Made by a program: the position numbers and the translations under genes | Shown here: one piece after another, positions 1-7,494 of the stretch | Layout: the number at the start of each line of letters is the position of its first letter | Numbering within the stretch: position 1 is the stretch's first letter | Notes under the pieces: generated by a model | What the model was told of the DNA's origin: nothing | The model's database searches: none | The model's input: only the letters and a program-made list of their open reading frames with translations | Source: CAZVGZ01 sp964627605 | GTDB lineage: Bacteria > Latescibacterota > MWCZ01 > CAZVGZ01 | DNA length: 16,386 nucleotides | Assembly: GCA_964627605.1 (NCBI GenBank) | Contig: CAZVGZ010000052.1 | Coordinates: forward strand, 1-16,386 | Direction of reading: 5' to 3'

Positions 1-14
1 TGAAGGAGGAATGC

Positions 15-377
15 GTGATTGATCTGGCATGGGCAGGCAGTGGAGGCGGAGGTGGTGCACAGGGTGGGATGGGGGAGATGCTATTTCCCCTAATGCTGAT
101 TTTCGTCATTATGTATTTTCTGATGATCCGCCCTCAGCAGAAAAAGCAGAAAGCAAAACGGGCGATGATCTCCGCGCTGAGCAAAGGCGACAGAATTAGG
201 ACCATCGGCGGTATTCACGGCAAAGTGACACAGGTGAAGGATTCCACGATTACGCTGCAGGTGGCCAGCCAGACCAGGTTGGAAATAGCCAGGTCGGCAG
301 TTTCGGCGGTCCTTTCAGATGGTGATGACGGCGACACCGACGTCAAAGACGAAGAGGCGCTGCAGGAACAGAACTGA
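15..377 (+). CDS. yajC: Preprotein translocase subunit YajC
   Basis: YajC is the small accessory inner-membrane protein that associates with SecD-SecF at the Sec translocon. The 120-residue product has a Gly-rich N-terminus, one membrane segment at about residues 22-39 ending in the family hallmark MIRPQQKKQK, then a cytoplasmic domain containing the typical GDRIRTIGGIHGKV block (about 58-71). Length is normal for the family. The start is GTG at 15, with AAGGAGG at 3-9 upstream; the ATG at 11 is in another frame and stops after three codons. The TGA at 1-3 could be the stop of an upstream gene, often tgt in other genomes, but that is outside the window. def follows 62 bp downstream on the same strand, so co-transcription is plausible. 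Here yajC is not followed by secD and secF, which is its commonest arrangement. Confidence 0.95.
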   Translation: MIDLAWAGSGGGGGAQGGMGEMLFPLMLIFVIMYFLMIRPQQKKQKAKRAMISALSKGDRIRTIGGIHGKVTQVKDSTITLQVASQTRLEIARSAVSAVLSDGDDGDTDVKDEEALQEQN

Positions 378-439
378 TTACTTAGACAGACTCAATCATC
401 ACGCGGCCGGACTTTGGGAAAGAATCGTAGGGGGGGGGT

Positions 440-970
440 ATGGCCCGACTGCCGATACACCTATTTGGCGATCCTGTACTTAGAAAAACCTCACCTGCAA
501 TTGATGAGGTCACAGAAGGTATACGTACTCTTGCGGCTGACATGATCGACACCATGTACGCCGCTCCAGGGATCGGTCTGGCCGCCCCACAAGTGGGGCG
601 CAACGTGCGGATGATCGTTGCTGATCGTGGTGTTGGGGAGAGCGAAAACCCGTCGCCTCTGGTGCTAATAAACCCTGAACTCATAAGCGCTGGAAAAGAG
701 ATGGACATAGTTGAGGAGGGGTGCCTTTCACTTCCCAACCTTCGAGCGAATGTCCTTCGCCCGCTGCATACTGAAGTTGCATTCACAGACGTCGACGGCA
801 AACGGTTTCGACTGAAAGTGAGTGGGATGCTTAGCCGGGTAATCCAGCATGAGATGGATCATCTCGATGGGGTACTGTTTGTCGATCGCTTGAAACCGTT
901 GACACGCCGACTTCTGGACAAAGATTTGAAAGCGCTGGCACGGCGGCAAAAAGAGGGTGAATTCGCCTAA
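440..970 (+). CDS. def: Peptide deformylase
   Basis: Peptide deformylase removes the formyl group from the N-terminal methionine of nascent proteins; it is a cytoplasmic metalloenzyme. All three family motifs are present in the 176 residues: GIGLAAPQVG (44-53), EGCLS (93-97) and HEMDH (137-141). The metal ligands are therefore C95, H137 and H141, with E138 as the catalytic acid. Length is normal. The ATG at 440 sits two bases after an unbroken run of nine G (430-438) that takes the place of a normal ribosome site. The stop TAA shares its last base with the ATG of fmt (TAATG), so the two genes are translationally coupled. The pairing is biologically sensible: fmt adds the formyl group that def removes. 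Confidence 0.97.
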   Translation: MARLPIHLFGDPVLRKTSPAIDEVTEGIRTLAADMIDTMYAAPGIGLAAPQVGRNVRMIVADRGVGESENPSPLVLINPELISAGKEMDIVEEGCLSLPNLRANVLRPLHTEVAFTDVDGKRFRLKVSGMLSRVIQHEMDHLDGVLFVDRLKPLTRRLLDKDLKALARRQKEGEFA

Positions 971-1905
971 TGCGGTTAGTCGTAATGGGTACACCGGAAT
1001 TCGCCGTTCCCACCCTGATTAGTCTGGCTGAGCAGTCGCACGAGATAGTGAGAGTAGTTACTCAGCCCGATCGCCCAAAAGGCCGTGGACGAAAACTTCA
1101 AGCCTCAGATATTAAGATAGCGGCGCAGGAGCTGGGGCTGACGGTGCTTCAGCCTCCTTCGGTGACCGACCCCGAATTTGCCGAAGAATTGAAATCACTC
1201 AAACCCGATCTGTTCGTAGTGGTGGCTTTTTCGATCCTACCTGCGCCACTGCTGACTATTCCTGACAGAGGCGCGATCAACCTTCACGCATCCTTGCTGC
1301 CTCAGTATAGAGGTGCGGCACCGATCCACTGGGCTGTGAGCGACGGTCAAACCAAAACCGGTCTCACTGTTTTTAGCCTCAAACCATCAGTGGATTCCGG
1401 CGACATTTTGTGCCAGGTACCGATCTCTATTGGACCGGATGAGACCACCGGTGAGCTGTATGACCGAATGAAGTCTGTGGGTGCAGAGGCGGTAGTACAG
1501 GTTGTGGATGAGATAGAAAAAGGCACATCCAGCCCAGTTCCACAGGACGATTCGCTGGCTACAAAAGCCCCTAAGCTGACCAAGAAAGACGCTGAAATCG
1601 TGTGGAGCGCGTCGCCCTTAGCTATCCACAACCTGGTGAGGGGAACCAACCCCACACCAGGCGCGCACACCTACTGGAAAGGCGATGTCTTCGGGGTGGG
1701 TCGCGTGGAACCGGCGGAGATGTCAGGATCAGACAGCGAGCCGGGGTCTATCATAGAGTCTGACCAGAAAGACGGCGTTCTGGTATCGACGACTGATGGC
1801 GCTGTGCGGTTGTTGGAGGTCCAACCTGCTGGGAAGCGTGCGATGAATGCAGCGGCGTGGGCACGGGGCGCACGCCCCCAAGTCGGCGACCGGTTCGGTC
1901 AGTAG
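970..1905 (+). CDS. fmt: Methionyl-tRNA formyltransferase
   Basis: Fmt transfers a formyl group from 10-formyl-tetrahydrofolate to Met-tRNAfMet for translation initiation. The 311-residue protein has the usual two parts. The N-terminal formyltransferase domain starts with MGTPEFAVP and includes INLHASLLPQYRGAAPIHWA (about 103-122). The catalytic residues, by analogy to the E. coli enzyme (N108, H110, D146), are N104, H106 and D142, a uniform offset of four. The C-terminal tRNA-binding domain occupies about 208-311. Length matches the family and nothing appears missing. It overlaps the stop of def by one base. The region downstream of its stop is degraded. Confidence 0.97.
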   Translation: MRLVVMGTPEFAVPTLISLAEQSHEIVRVVTQPDRPKGRGRKLQASDIKIAAQELGLTVLQPPSVTDPEFAEELKSLKPDLFVVVAFSILPAPLLTIPDRGAINLHASLLPQYRGAAPIHWAVSDGQTKTGLTVFSLKPSVDSGDILCQVPISIGPDETTGELYDRMKSVGAEAVVQVVDEIEKGTSSPVPQDDSLATKAPKLTKKDAEIVWSASPLAIHNLVRGTNPTPGAHTYWKGDVFGVGRVEPAEMSGSDSEPGSIIESDQKDGVLVSTTDGAVRLLEVQPAGKRAMNAAAWARGARPQVGDRFGQ

Positions 1906-1942
1906 CTTCCTTCCCTATTCGCCGGGCTTACAGGGCCCAAAA

Positions 1943-2400
1943 ATTGCGCTAAACACTTCTCCCAACCGAGCGTTAGCGGTGGTCAGCGCATCTGTGCTAC
2001 TGTCGTCCTCGCCGTGGTTCTCCGGCACCGCTGCGGCTCCTTCGCTTGAGATTGCCTGGCGGTTGACCACCAGCCAGAGCGCCCGGCTTACAAGCTCCGT
2101 CCAGATAGGATTTATAACAGGCAAGCTGATCTACGCTCTGCTCAACCTGGCTGACGTGTTTAACGCCTGCCGGGTTTTTTTTGTCTCAGCGATCTTGGGT
2201 GGTTTTTTTAATGTGGCGTTCGCATGGCTCTCAGGTGGTCTCACGTCTGCGCTGATACTCCGTTTCTTGTTGGGAGTCACGCTTCCTGGGATGTATCCGG
2301 TGGGCATGAAGATCGTCGCGACGTGGTTTCGATCAGGGTTGGGGTTTGGGCTGGGGGTGATGGTTGGCGCGCTAACACTGGAAACGGCGTCGCCGTTTTG
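1943..2400 (+). pseudogene. MFS transporter, N-terminal part only
   Basis: The reading frame 1943-2400 encodes about 150 residues that look like the first half of a major facilitator superfamily permease. They include the TM1 entry SSSPWFSGTAAAPSL, then VQIGFITGKLIYALLNLAD, RFLLGVTLPGMYPVGMKIVATW and GVMVGALTLETASPF. Family members have about 400 residues and 12 membrane segments; only four to five segments remain. The frame has no ATG. GTG at 1979 is the only usual start codon near the expected N-terminus and has no ribosome site, so the 5' end may be lost as well. Two long T runs (2175-2182 and 2203-2209) remain in frame. Similarity ends near 2400 and a histidine-kinase fragment begins in another frame by about 2464. 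The transported substrate cannot be inferred. Confidence 0.8.
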
Positions 2401-2442
2401 GGTAGTATTACAGATATGTCGCCGGGGCGAGAGTAGCAATGA

Positions 2443-2988
2443 GATTTCCAGATGTGGCCTTTGCGCGCTGCTTCACTGGCACGCAGACTTCTCGACTATT
2501 CAGGCGGCGGAACCGAAATTGAAAGACCTATCGACATTTCGTTCATCGCAGACGACGTGGTCGGGTTTATGCAGACCGCTATGCCACCAACCGCGACGTT
2601 CGCAAACGAACTGGCCCTGGATGTTCCTCCAATTGAAGGGGATGGACGGCAGATTCATCAAATGGTTATGAACTTCATCGCAAACGCGATGGATGCTGTC
2701 GATGGGGATGGTGGGGAGATACGAGTCAAAACCGGTCTACTGGAAGACATCTCGACTGATGACCCGTCGTTATATCTCGAAGTAAACGACAACGGATACG
2801 GGATGGATGCGTCAGCAAAAGCGCAGGCTTTTGGCCCGTGTTTCACCACGAAAGCGGTCGGTCGTGGGCTGGGTCTGGCGGCAGTAGAAGGGATCGCGAG
2901 AGGGCACGGAGGGAGTGTTGAGGTAGCCAGCGATCTGGGGGTCGGCACTAGAGTTCGAGTCTCACTGCCTGTGACATCATCGTCTTAG
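2443..2988 (+). pseudogene. Sensor histidine kinase, C-terminal part only
   Basis: This is the ATP-binding half of a sensor histidine kinase. It begins with the end of the dimerisation helix (ASLARRLLDYSGG), then the N box QMVMNFIANAMDAV, the G1 box DNGYGMD, the F box FGPCFTTKAVGRGLGL and the G2-like HGGSVEVASDLGVGTRVRV, ending at TAG 2986-2988. The phospho-accepting His helix and any sensor domain are absent, so it cannot work as a complete kinase. An ATG exists at 2452 but has no convincing ribosome site. In-frame stops lie just upstream (2434 and 2440), so this frame is not continuous with the MFS remnant. A stand-alone HATPase protein is conceivable, but the partial DHp helix at its start argues for truncation. 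The kinase subtype resembles NtrB-like or hybrid kinases. Confidence 0.8.
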
Positions 2989-2999
2989 CAGAAAACCGA

Positions 3000-3028
3000 A
3001 ACCGCGTGGACGCCTGGTTCCTCTTTTT
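3000..3028 (+). terminator. Probable rho-independent terminator
   Basis: AACCGCG (3000-3006), a TGGA loop, then CGC-CT-GGTT (3011-3019) form a seven-pair stem with a two-base bulge, followed by CCTC and five T. It lies 11 bases after the kinase-fragment stop and between two convergent units, where a terminator is expected. The bulge and short T run limit confidence. Confidence 0.5.
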
Positions 3029-3053
3029 GCAATAACAACTGGTTGTGACCCCG

Positions 3054-5030
3054 CTACCATGAGTGGATCGTATGTCCTGATCCTGGGAACCAGATGGCGT
3101 CCACCACGAAAGACGCGGCGACCCCCATACCGTATCCTGCGATCATACCCACGAAAAACGGTTTCGAGCGTTGATAGAGCGCCCTCCCGCCGATGGCCAG
3201 GATGATTGTCTTTGCCGCCCATGCGATCAGCATGCTGCTCACAGCATGCCGCGTTAGGTAGGTGGCCGGCACCGCAAAGCCTATGGGGTGGAGCGGAAAC
3301 GCCGGGAACCGGTACCTCAGATACATCAGGCCAGTCATTAGAGCACCGCCGATCCCCATTATTACTAATCGACCCACAGACACCGGGAACGGATGAAGGA
3401 GCTTGCGGATCGTATGTCCGAACGCCTCTCTGTTGCCGCCGCTAAATGGATAGACGCGGAAATTGTAGGCGCCGTGGGTGTACCCCAGATAGATCGTATA
3501 GATCACCGACACGGTTATACCAACAGCAAACGCCGCGATGATCGCCCACAGAATTCGCCTGGAGTCACGTTTGACCATATCGGCGAGCTTGCCCACCTGA
3601 AAAAGCGCAGGGGCAAAAATCCCGCGGCCATTGGCGATTATTGTGTATGTAAAAGCGAACGATGTGAGACTACCCAGGCTAAGGCTCTCTGCCCCCAAAG
3701 GATAGATCGCTGCGGTCTGTGGGCTTACAGGCAGGCGCTGATATAGGTAACCAGCCTCAGCGACCATCCGCCCCATACCGATCCACCCGATGATAAGTGC
3801 GCCGACGTAAAGAGTGGCCAACAGCCGCTCCATGCCTATCTGTCCCAACCAGAACCACATATAGACCGAACCCACCAGGAATATCAAAAAAGCCGTGCGC
3901 GGGGAGCAGAGCTCGTCGGTGTGATCCTGACCTCGCCAGGCTGCGCGCCACATTAGCTTGAGATGGAATCTGGCCATCCAAAGCCCCCAAAGCACGAACA
4001 CCACGAAAGCGCCCCAACTCTGCCATCCCGCTATGACATCGTCGTTAGTCCAGCTATCGCCTGCACGGCCTAGCTCAATCCCCAGACGGTTGACTAGTGA
4101 TGCTTCCAGCAGGTGCAACGCATAGAAAACAAGAAGGCTTGCCAACGCCTCTTTCGGGGCGAAATAGGAAAAACCGGTGGTCAGGAAGTTGATTTTCAGG
4201 TTGACCGATGGGACATACTTGCCGATGTCGATCCAACCCAGGGAGTAGTCGATGTTCGGGATCGTTGGACTAAGCCATGCGAAGGCGTTCCAGGTGAGGA
4301 TGAAGAACGGAATCGCCAGGCCGATCCAGAACAGCGGGCGTCTGATGATCGGTTGGTGGCCGTCAACCGATTTGGTGCACATAGCCAGATCGAGCCCGGC
4401 TTCGACTAGCGGGTATGCCAGCCTCTCGTGCTCCACCCATTGGCGGCGCAGGAGCACAGTGACCCCAAGACACACCGAAATGATAGCTGCGACGAACGTC
4501 GCCCACCAGAATAGTGGAGGTATCCACAGCTCCCACGGTATCGCTTTGGAAGGTGCCAGGCCGTTGAAAAAATCCCTCATGGCGTGTCCCAGATCAGGTG
4601 GGACCAGCCACGAGGGTATGAAAGGATGAAACTCACCCCACCGGTTTTCAGGGGTGGCATAGTAGTAGGGGGTCGCCAACACTCCCAAAAGAAATCCAGT
4701 AAGGCCGTTCGCCGGGATCGCCGCACCGACTAGCCCCAGGAGCGATATGACTATCAGCTCGCCCTTTGAGAAGCCACGCAAGAATCGCAGCACGCCTAGG
4801 AGCGGAACCACACCGACTACAAGCACGAAAAGGACGGCGACAAGCGCCACAGGAAAGTGGCTGCCATTAAGACGGGAGGCGCGAACTACATATTCGCAGT
4901 AGGCCATCCAGAGGTTGATGGCCGCCACAACCGCTATACCGACGCCGATCGCTCTAAATGAGGCTGACCTGGGAGAGTTGTCGCTATCAGGCGATGAGGT
5001 TTGAGGTGACGGGTCGATGTCTGGGGTCAT
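3054..5030 (-). CDS. DUF6785/DUF6784-type multi-spanning membrane protein
   Basis: This is a large polytopic inner-membrane protein of unknown function. Its overall pattern resembles proteins annotated with DUF6785 (N-terminal) and DUF6784 (C-terminal), which are common in Armatimonadota, Planctomycetota and Poribacteria; some resemblance to oligopeptide-type transporters is possible. From the chosen start it has 658 residues: a polar Ser/Pro/Asp-rich N-terminus (1-25), membrane segments near 27-49, 60-82 and 91-118, an extra-membrane loop rich in aromatic and Pro residues (122-170), a fourth segment (171-194), the conserved-looking QWVEHERLAYPL (198-209), and many further segments. I prefer ATG at 5030 because GGAG lies five bases upstream. 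A GTG at 5063 in the same frame would add 11 residues but has a weak ribosome site. It is divergent from the SRPBCC gene. Substrate and role are unknown. Confidence 0.8.
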   Translation of the reverse strand: MTPDIDPSPQTSSPDSDNSPRSASFRAIGVGIAVVAAINLWMAYCEYVVRASRLNGSHFPVALVAVLFVLVVGVVPLLGVLRFLRGFSKGELIVISLLGLVGAAIPANGLTGFLLGVLATPYYYATPENRWGEFHPFIPSWLVPPDLGHAMRDFFNGLAPSKAIPWELWIPPLFWWATFVAAIISVCLGVTVLLRRQWVEHERLAYPLVEAGLDLAMCTKSVDGHQPIIRRPLFWIGLAIPFFILTWNAFAWLSPTIPNIDYSLGWIDIGKYVPSVNLKINFLTTGFSYFAPKEALASLLVFYALHLLEASLVNRLGIELGRAGDSWTNDDVIAGWQSWGAFVVFVLWGLWMARFHLKLMWRAAWRGQDHTDELCSPRTAFLIFLVGSVYMWFWLGQIGMERLLATLYVGALIIGWIGMGRMVAEAGYLYQRLPVSPQTAAIYPLGAESLSLGSLTSFAFTYTIIANGRGIFAPALFQVGKLADMVKRDSRRILWAIIAAFAVGITVSVIYTIYLGYTHGAYNFRVYPFSGGNREAFGHTIRKLLHPFPVSVGRLVIMGIGGALMTGLMYLRYRFPAFPLHPIGFAVPATYLTRHAVSSMLIAWAAKTIILAIGGRALYQRSKPFFVGMIAGYGMGVAASFVVDAIWFPGSGHTIHSW

Positions 5031-5134
5031 TCCGGCTCCGGGTGTTGCGCTTAAGACCGTCACCGGCCTACGATCACAGCGACCCGCATAGAATACTTCT
5101 CGTCAGTGAACCTTCACAACCCCAAAGGCTCGCC

Positions 5135-5599
5135 ATGTTCTCTCGCTCACGCCCGGTATCCCACATTGTAGAGCTGATAATCGACATCGTTGCACCGCGC
5201 TTTGACTTGTTTACTGCGCTGACCGACGCCGACCTGCACAGACGGTGGCTAGGCGGCGGATCGGTGGTGGAGTTGACGCTGGGCGAGTGGAGCACGGTGA
5301 ACGAAACTGGGCGGGTGCTGGATTGCGACGACAATAGGCGGCTGGTCTTTTCTCGTCGTCCGATACCGGGCACCACCGAGGATTTCTATTTCCCAGACGA
5401 CACACCTGCTTCTGTGGCAATTTTTGAGTTGGAAGAAAGAAGCGACACTGAGACCGTGTTGACTTTTTTGGCAGTGGGCATCCCCAACAGAGAGGCTAAG
5501 CAAGAGTGCGAACGCGTTTGGCGTGATGCCTTAGAGCGGCTTAGGCAATATCTTGAGTTGGGCCGCGAATGGGACGACCCGCCCTCACGGCATTTGTAG
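5135..5599 (+). CDS. SRPBCC / AHSA1-like domain protein
   Basis: This 154-residue protein looks like a small START/Bet v 1-fold (SRPBCC, AHSA1-like) protein. The N-terminal strand and helix IVELIIDIVAPRFDLFTALT and then ADLHRRWLGGG follow the family pattern (binding strand, 'ALTDxxxxxRWL'). Paired beta-strands (GRVLDCDDNRRLVFSRR, SVAIFELEERSDTETVLTFL) and a long C-terminal helix (about 121-145) follow. Members bind hydrophobic ligands or act as Hsp90 co-chaperone-like or stress-related proteins; a specific role cannot be assigned. The frame is open further upstream, but ATG 5135 fits the domain boundary and has AAAGG about six bases before it. It is divergent from the DUF6785-type gene and 115 bp upstream of the aldo/keto reductase on the same strand. 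Confidence 0.75.
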   Translation: MFSRSRPVSHIVELIIDIVAPRFDLFTALTDADLHRRWLGGGSVVELTLGEWSTVNETGRVLDCDDNRRLVFSRRPIPGTTEDFYFPDDTPASVAIFELEERSDTETVLTFLAVGIPNREAKQECERVWRDALERLRQYLELGREWDDPPSRHL

Positions 5600-5714
5600 C
5601 AGGTGCGGTTAAAACTGTCACACATTCACGACCTGTGCTGTTGGCCTGTTGCCGCCGACGGCCTAGTTTGCTGGGTGAACAAACAACCTTAAGCCCTATT
5701 GAAGGAGCAGCAAA

Positions 5715-6659
5715 ATGGAATATCGCCGATTGGGAGAATCCGAACTTGAGATTTCGGCTCTTACGCTGGGCTGTTGGGCGTTTGGCGGCGGCGCATGGGG
5801 CGATGTGGATGACGCAGAGTCCATCGCTGCGGTGCACGCCGCAATTGATCTGGGGATCAACATCGCAGACACCGCTGAGGTGTACGGAGGTGGCAGGTCA
5901 GAGGAGGTGTTGGGCAAAGCTCTGCTTGGTCGCCGGGACAAGATGATGATCGCCACCAAAGTCTGGTCGAGCAATCTCGCGCCACAGGACATTCGTGAGG
6001 CGTTGGAGGCGAGTCTGACGAGGCTACAGACTGACTATGTTGACCTCTACCAGATTCATTGGCCCAACGACGACATCCCCATCGCCGACTCGATGGGTGT
6101 TTTATCAGACCTTAGATCGGAAGGAAAGATCAGGGTCATCGGGGTGTCGAATTTCAATTCAGAACAGATGATCGATGCCCTCAAAATAGCGCGGTTTGAA
6201 TCGCTTCAACCGCCGTACAACCTTTTTTGGCGGATGGTCGAAAGCGATCAGTCGCCGTTTTGCGAGGAGAACAACATCTCGGTCATCCCTTACTGCCCGA
6301 TGGCTCAAGGGCTACTTACTGGTAAATTCTCGCTCGACAATCCGCCCGACGAAGGGGACGTGCGATTGGGCAACAGGATGTTCAAGAGCCCGACGTGGGA
6401 GGAGGCGTGCAAGGCGGTGGAGGCGTATCGTCCCATCGCTGATTCGTACGGCAAAACAATGGCACAGCTCTCGCTCAACTGGCTCATGCATCAGCAGGCT
6501 GTCACCTCGCCCATCGTCGGTGCCAAACGCCCGTCGCAACTGGAGGATACCGTTGGCGCGGTCGGGTGGTCAGTTAGCGATGACGACATCGAAAAGATTC
6601 GCAAGATCAGCGACCCGGTCAACCAAACACTTGGCGACGATCAGCATATGTGGCACTAA
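5715..6659 (+). CDS. Aldo/keto reductase
   Basis: This is an NADPH-dependent oxidoreductase of the aldo/keto reductase superfamily, expected in the cytoplasm as a TIM barrel. The catalytic tetrad is complete: D52 (in IADTAEVYG), Y57, K82 (in ATKVW) and H115 (in LYQIHWPN). Other hallmarks are LTLGCWAFGG near the N-terminus, GVSNF (143-147) and a C-terminal cofactor region with PIVGAKRPSQLED. The length of 314 residues is normal. AAGGAG ends about seven bases before ATG 5715, a strong start. The substrate is unknown; the sequence resembles the general sugar or aldehyde reductase group (YajO/IolS-like) more than the plant or animal groups. It shares strand with the SRPBCC gene. No clear terminator follows it. 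Confidence 0.93.
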   Translation: MEYRRLGESELEISALTLGCWAFGGGAWGDVDDAESIAAVHAAIDLGINIADTAEVYGGGRSEEVLGKALLGRRDKMMIATKVWSSNLAPQDIREALEASLTRLQTDYVDLYQIHWPNDDIPIADSMGVLSDLRSEGKIRVIGVSNFNSEQMIDALKIARFESLQPPYNLFWRMVESDQSPFCEENNISVIPYCPMAQGLLTGKFSLDNPPDEGDVRLGNRMFKSPTWEEACKAVEAYRPIADSYGKTMAQLSLNWLMHQQAVTSPIVGAKRPSQLEDTVGAVGWSVSDDDIEKIRKISDPVNQTLGDDQHMWH

Positions 6660-6695
6660 CGGGACGTCAAGGCGATTATCGCCCCAAAAAATGAT

Positions 6696-6744
6696 TTGAC
6701 AAAACCACCAGTTTTGTGTATGGTTTGGTTGGTATTTGCCAACC
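6696..6744 (+). promoter_or_regulatory. Sigma70-type promoter with dyad at the transcription start
   Basis: A perfect -35 TTGACA (6696-6701), a 17-base spacer and a -10 TATGGT (6719-6724) lie upstream of the FG-GAP gene. The inverted repeat GGTTGG (6727-6732) / CCAACC (6739-6744) spans the predicted transcription start near 6731 and could be an operator or a 5' hairpin. This is a sequence match only. Confidence 0.6.
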
Positions 6745-6791
6745 CGAATTTCCGCCGTAGATGCGCTGGCCACGCAAAAGGGAGTGATGTG

Positions 6792-7130
6792 ATGCGGAGA
6801 GTCATTGCAGGATATTGGGCGACAATGTTCGCGACATCGCTGACATTGGGGTCTCAGACCACAACCGAAACGCAAAAGCTGCTCCCATCAGACGGCGCGG
6901 AATACGACTATTTCGGCGGTTCAGTGTCGGTATCCGGTGATTGGGTCTTGATCGGCTCCTGGCTCGACGACGACGGCGACAACTCGGGCTCAGCGTATGT
7001 GTTTGCTCGCCAAACCGACGGCAGCTGGGTCCAGCAACAGAAGTTGACGGCCTCGGACGGCGCGGCTTACAAGAATTTTGGCGGTTCAGTGTCGCTGGCA
7101 AGCGACGGCAACTGGACCGAACAGCCTTAG
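6792..7130 (+). pseudogene. Secreted FG-GAP repeat protein, truncated
   Basis: ATG 6792 follows GGGAG with a seven-base gap and encodes a signal-peptide-like start (MRRVIAGYWATMFATSLTLG), then FG-GAP (integrin-like beta-propeller) repeats. Repeat one begins KLLPSDGAEYDYFGGSVSV and runs through SGSAYVFARQTDGSWVQQ. Repeat two begins KLTASDGAAYKNFGGSVSL and then jumps to ASDGNWTEQ, which corresponds to the end of a repeat, so most of a repeat unit is missing. The frame then stops at TAG 7128-7130. Whole proteins of this type have many repeats and several hundred residues; this one has 112. Its last bases abut and overlap the stop codon of the oppositely oriented glgC remnant, so the 3' portion was lost at a junction near 7124-7130. 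The promoter and ribosome site are intact, so a short secreted peptide might still be made. Confidence 0.75.
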
Positions 7131-7472
7131 ATCACCGTGCCAGGCGGAAGAACAGCGTTCCTGGGTATAATCGTCACTCCCTCGTGGATCTCGTAAAGGT
7201 CGCTTACCTCTTCCTGTATGCCTTTTTCATTAACAATCCGGCAGCCGTCACCGATACAGGCATTTTTGTCGATGATGGCGTTTTCAATTTGACAGTCCTC
7301 TCCAACACCGAGATGCGGACAGTTCTCTCTGCTGGCATCGTCAGGAAGGTCCCACAGATAGTAGTCCGTACCGAGCATCACAGTACGCTTGATTACCGTT
7401 CCCTCATCTATTATCGACCGTATGCCCACCACCCAAAATCACAGCAACAACATCGTCGGTAATTCCCGCCAT
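7127..7472 (-). pseudogene. glgC: Glucose-1-phosphate adenylyltransferase with large internal deletion
   Basis: GlgC makes ADP-glucose for glycogen synthesis. The true start survives: ATG at 7472 with GGGAG six bases upstream, encoding MAGITDDVVAVILGGG, which matches the GlgC N-terminus up to the start of the nucleotide-binding loop. The sequence then jumps, with a frame change near 7430, to VGIRSIIDEGTVIKR and a normal-looking left-handed beta-helix C-terminus (GTDYY, IIDKNACIGDGCRIVN, IPRNAVLPPGTVI), ending at TAA 7127-7129. Only about 117 of some 420 codons remain, so about 300 catalytic-domain codons are missing. In the starting frame translation stops after 22 codons. It lies 22 bp after the TIGR02757 gene on the same strand, probably its former operon partner. 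Confidence 0.88.
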
Positions 7473-7494
7473 GAAGCACTCCCAAATCTGAGGT

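Noticed and set aside
2175..2209. T8 and T7 runs as phase-variable sites
   Set aside because: They sit inside a transporter gene that is already truncated and remain in frame, so a switching role is not supported.
5090..5119. Possible minus-strand promoter (TTGTGA, 18 bases, TATTCT) for the DUF6785-type gene
   Set aside because: Each box matches only four of six consensus bases, which is expected by chance in a region this size.
6671..6683. GGCGATTATCGCC inverted repeat after the aldo/keto reductase
   Set aside because: The loop is only one base and the following run is A, not T, on the plus strand; on the minus strand the T run precedes the hairpin. It is not a terminator.
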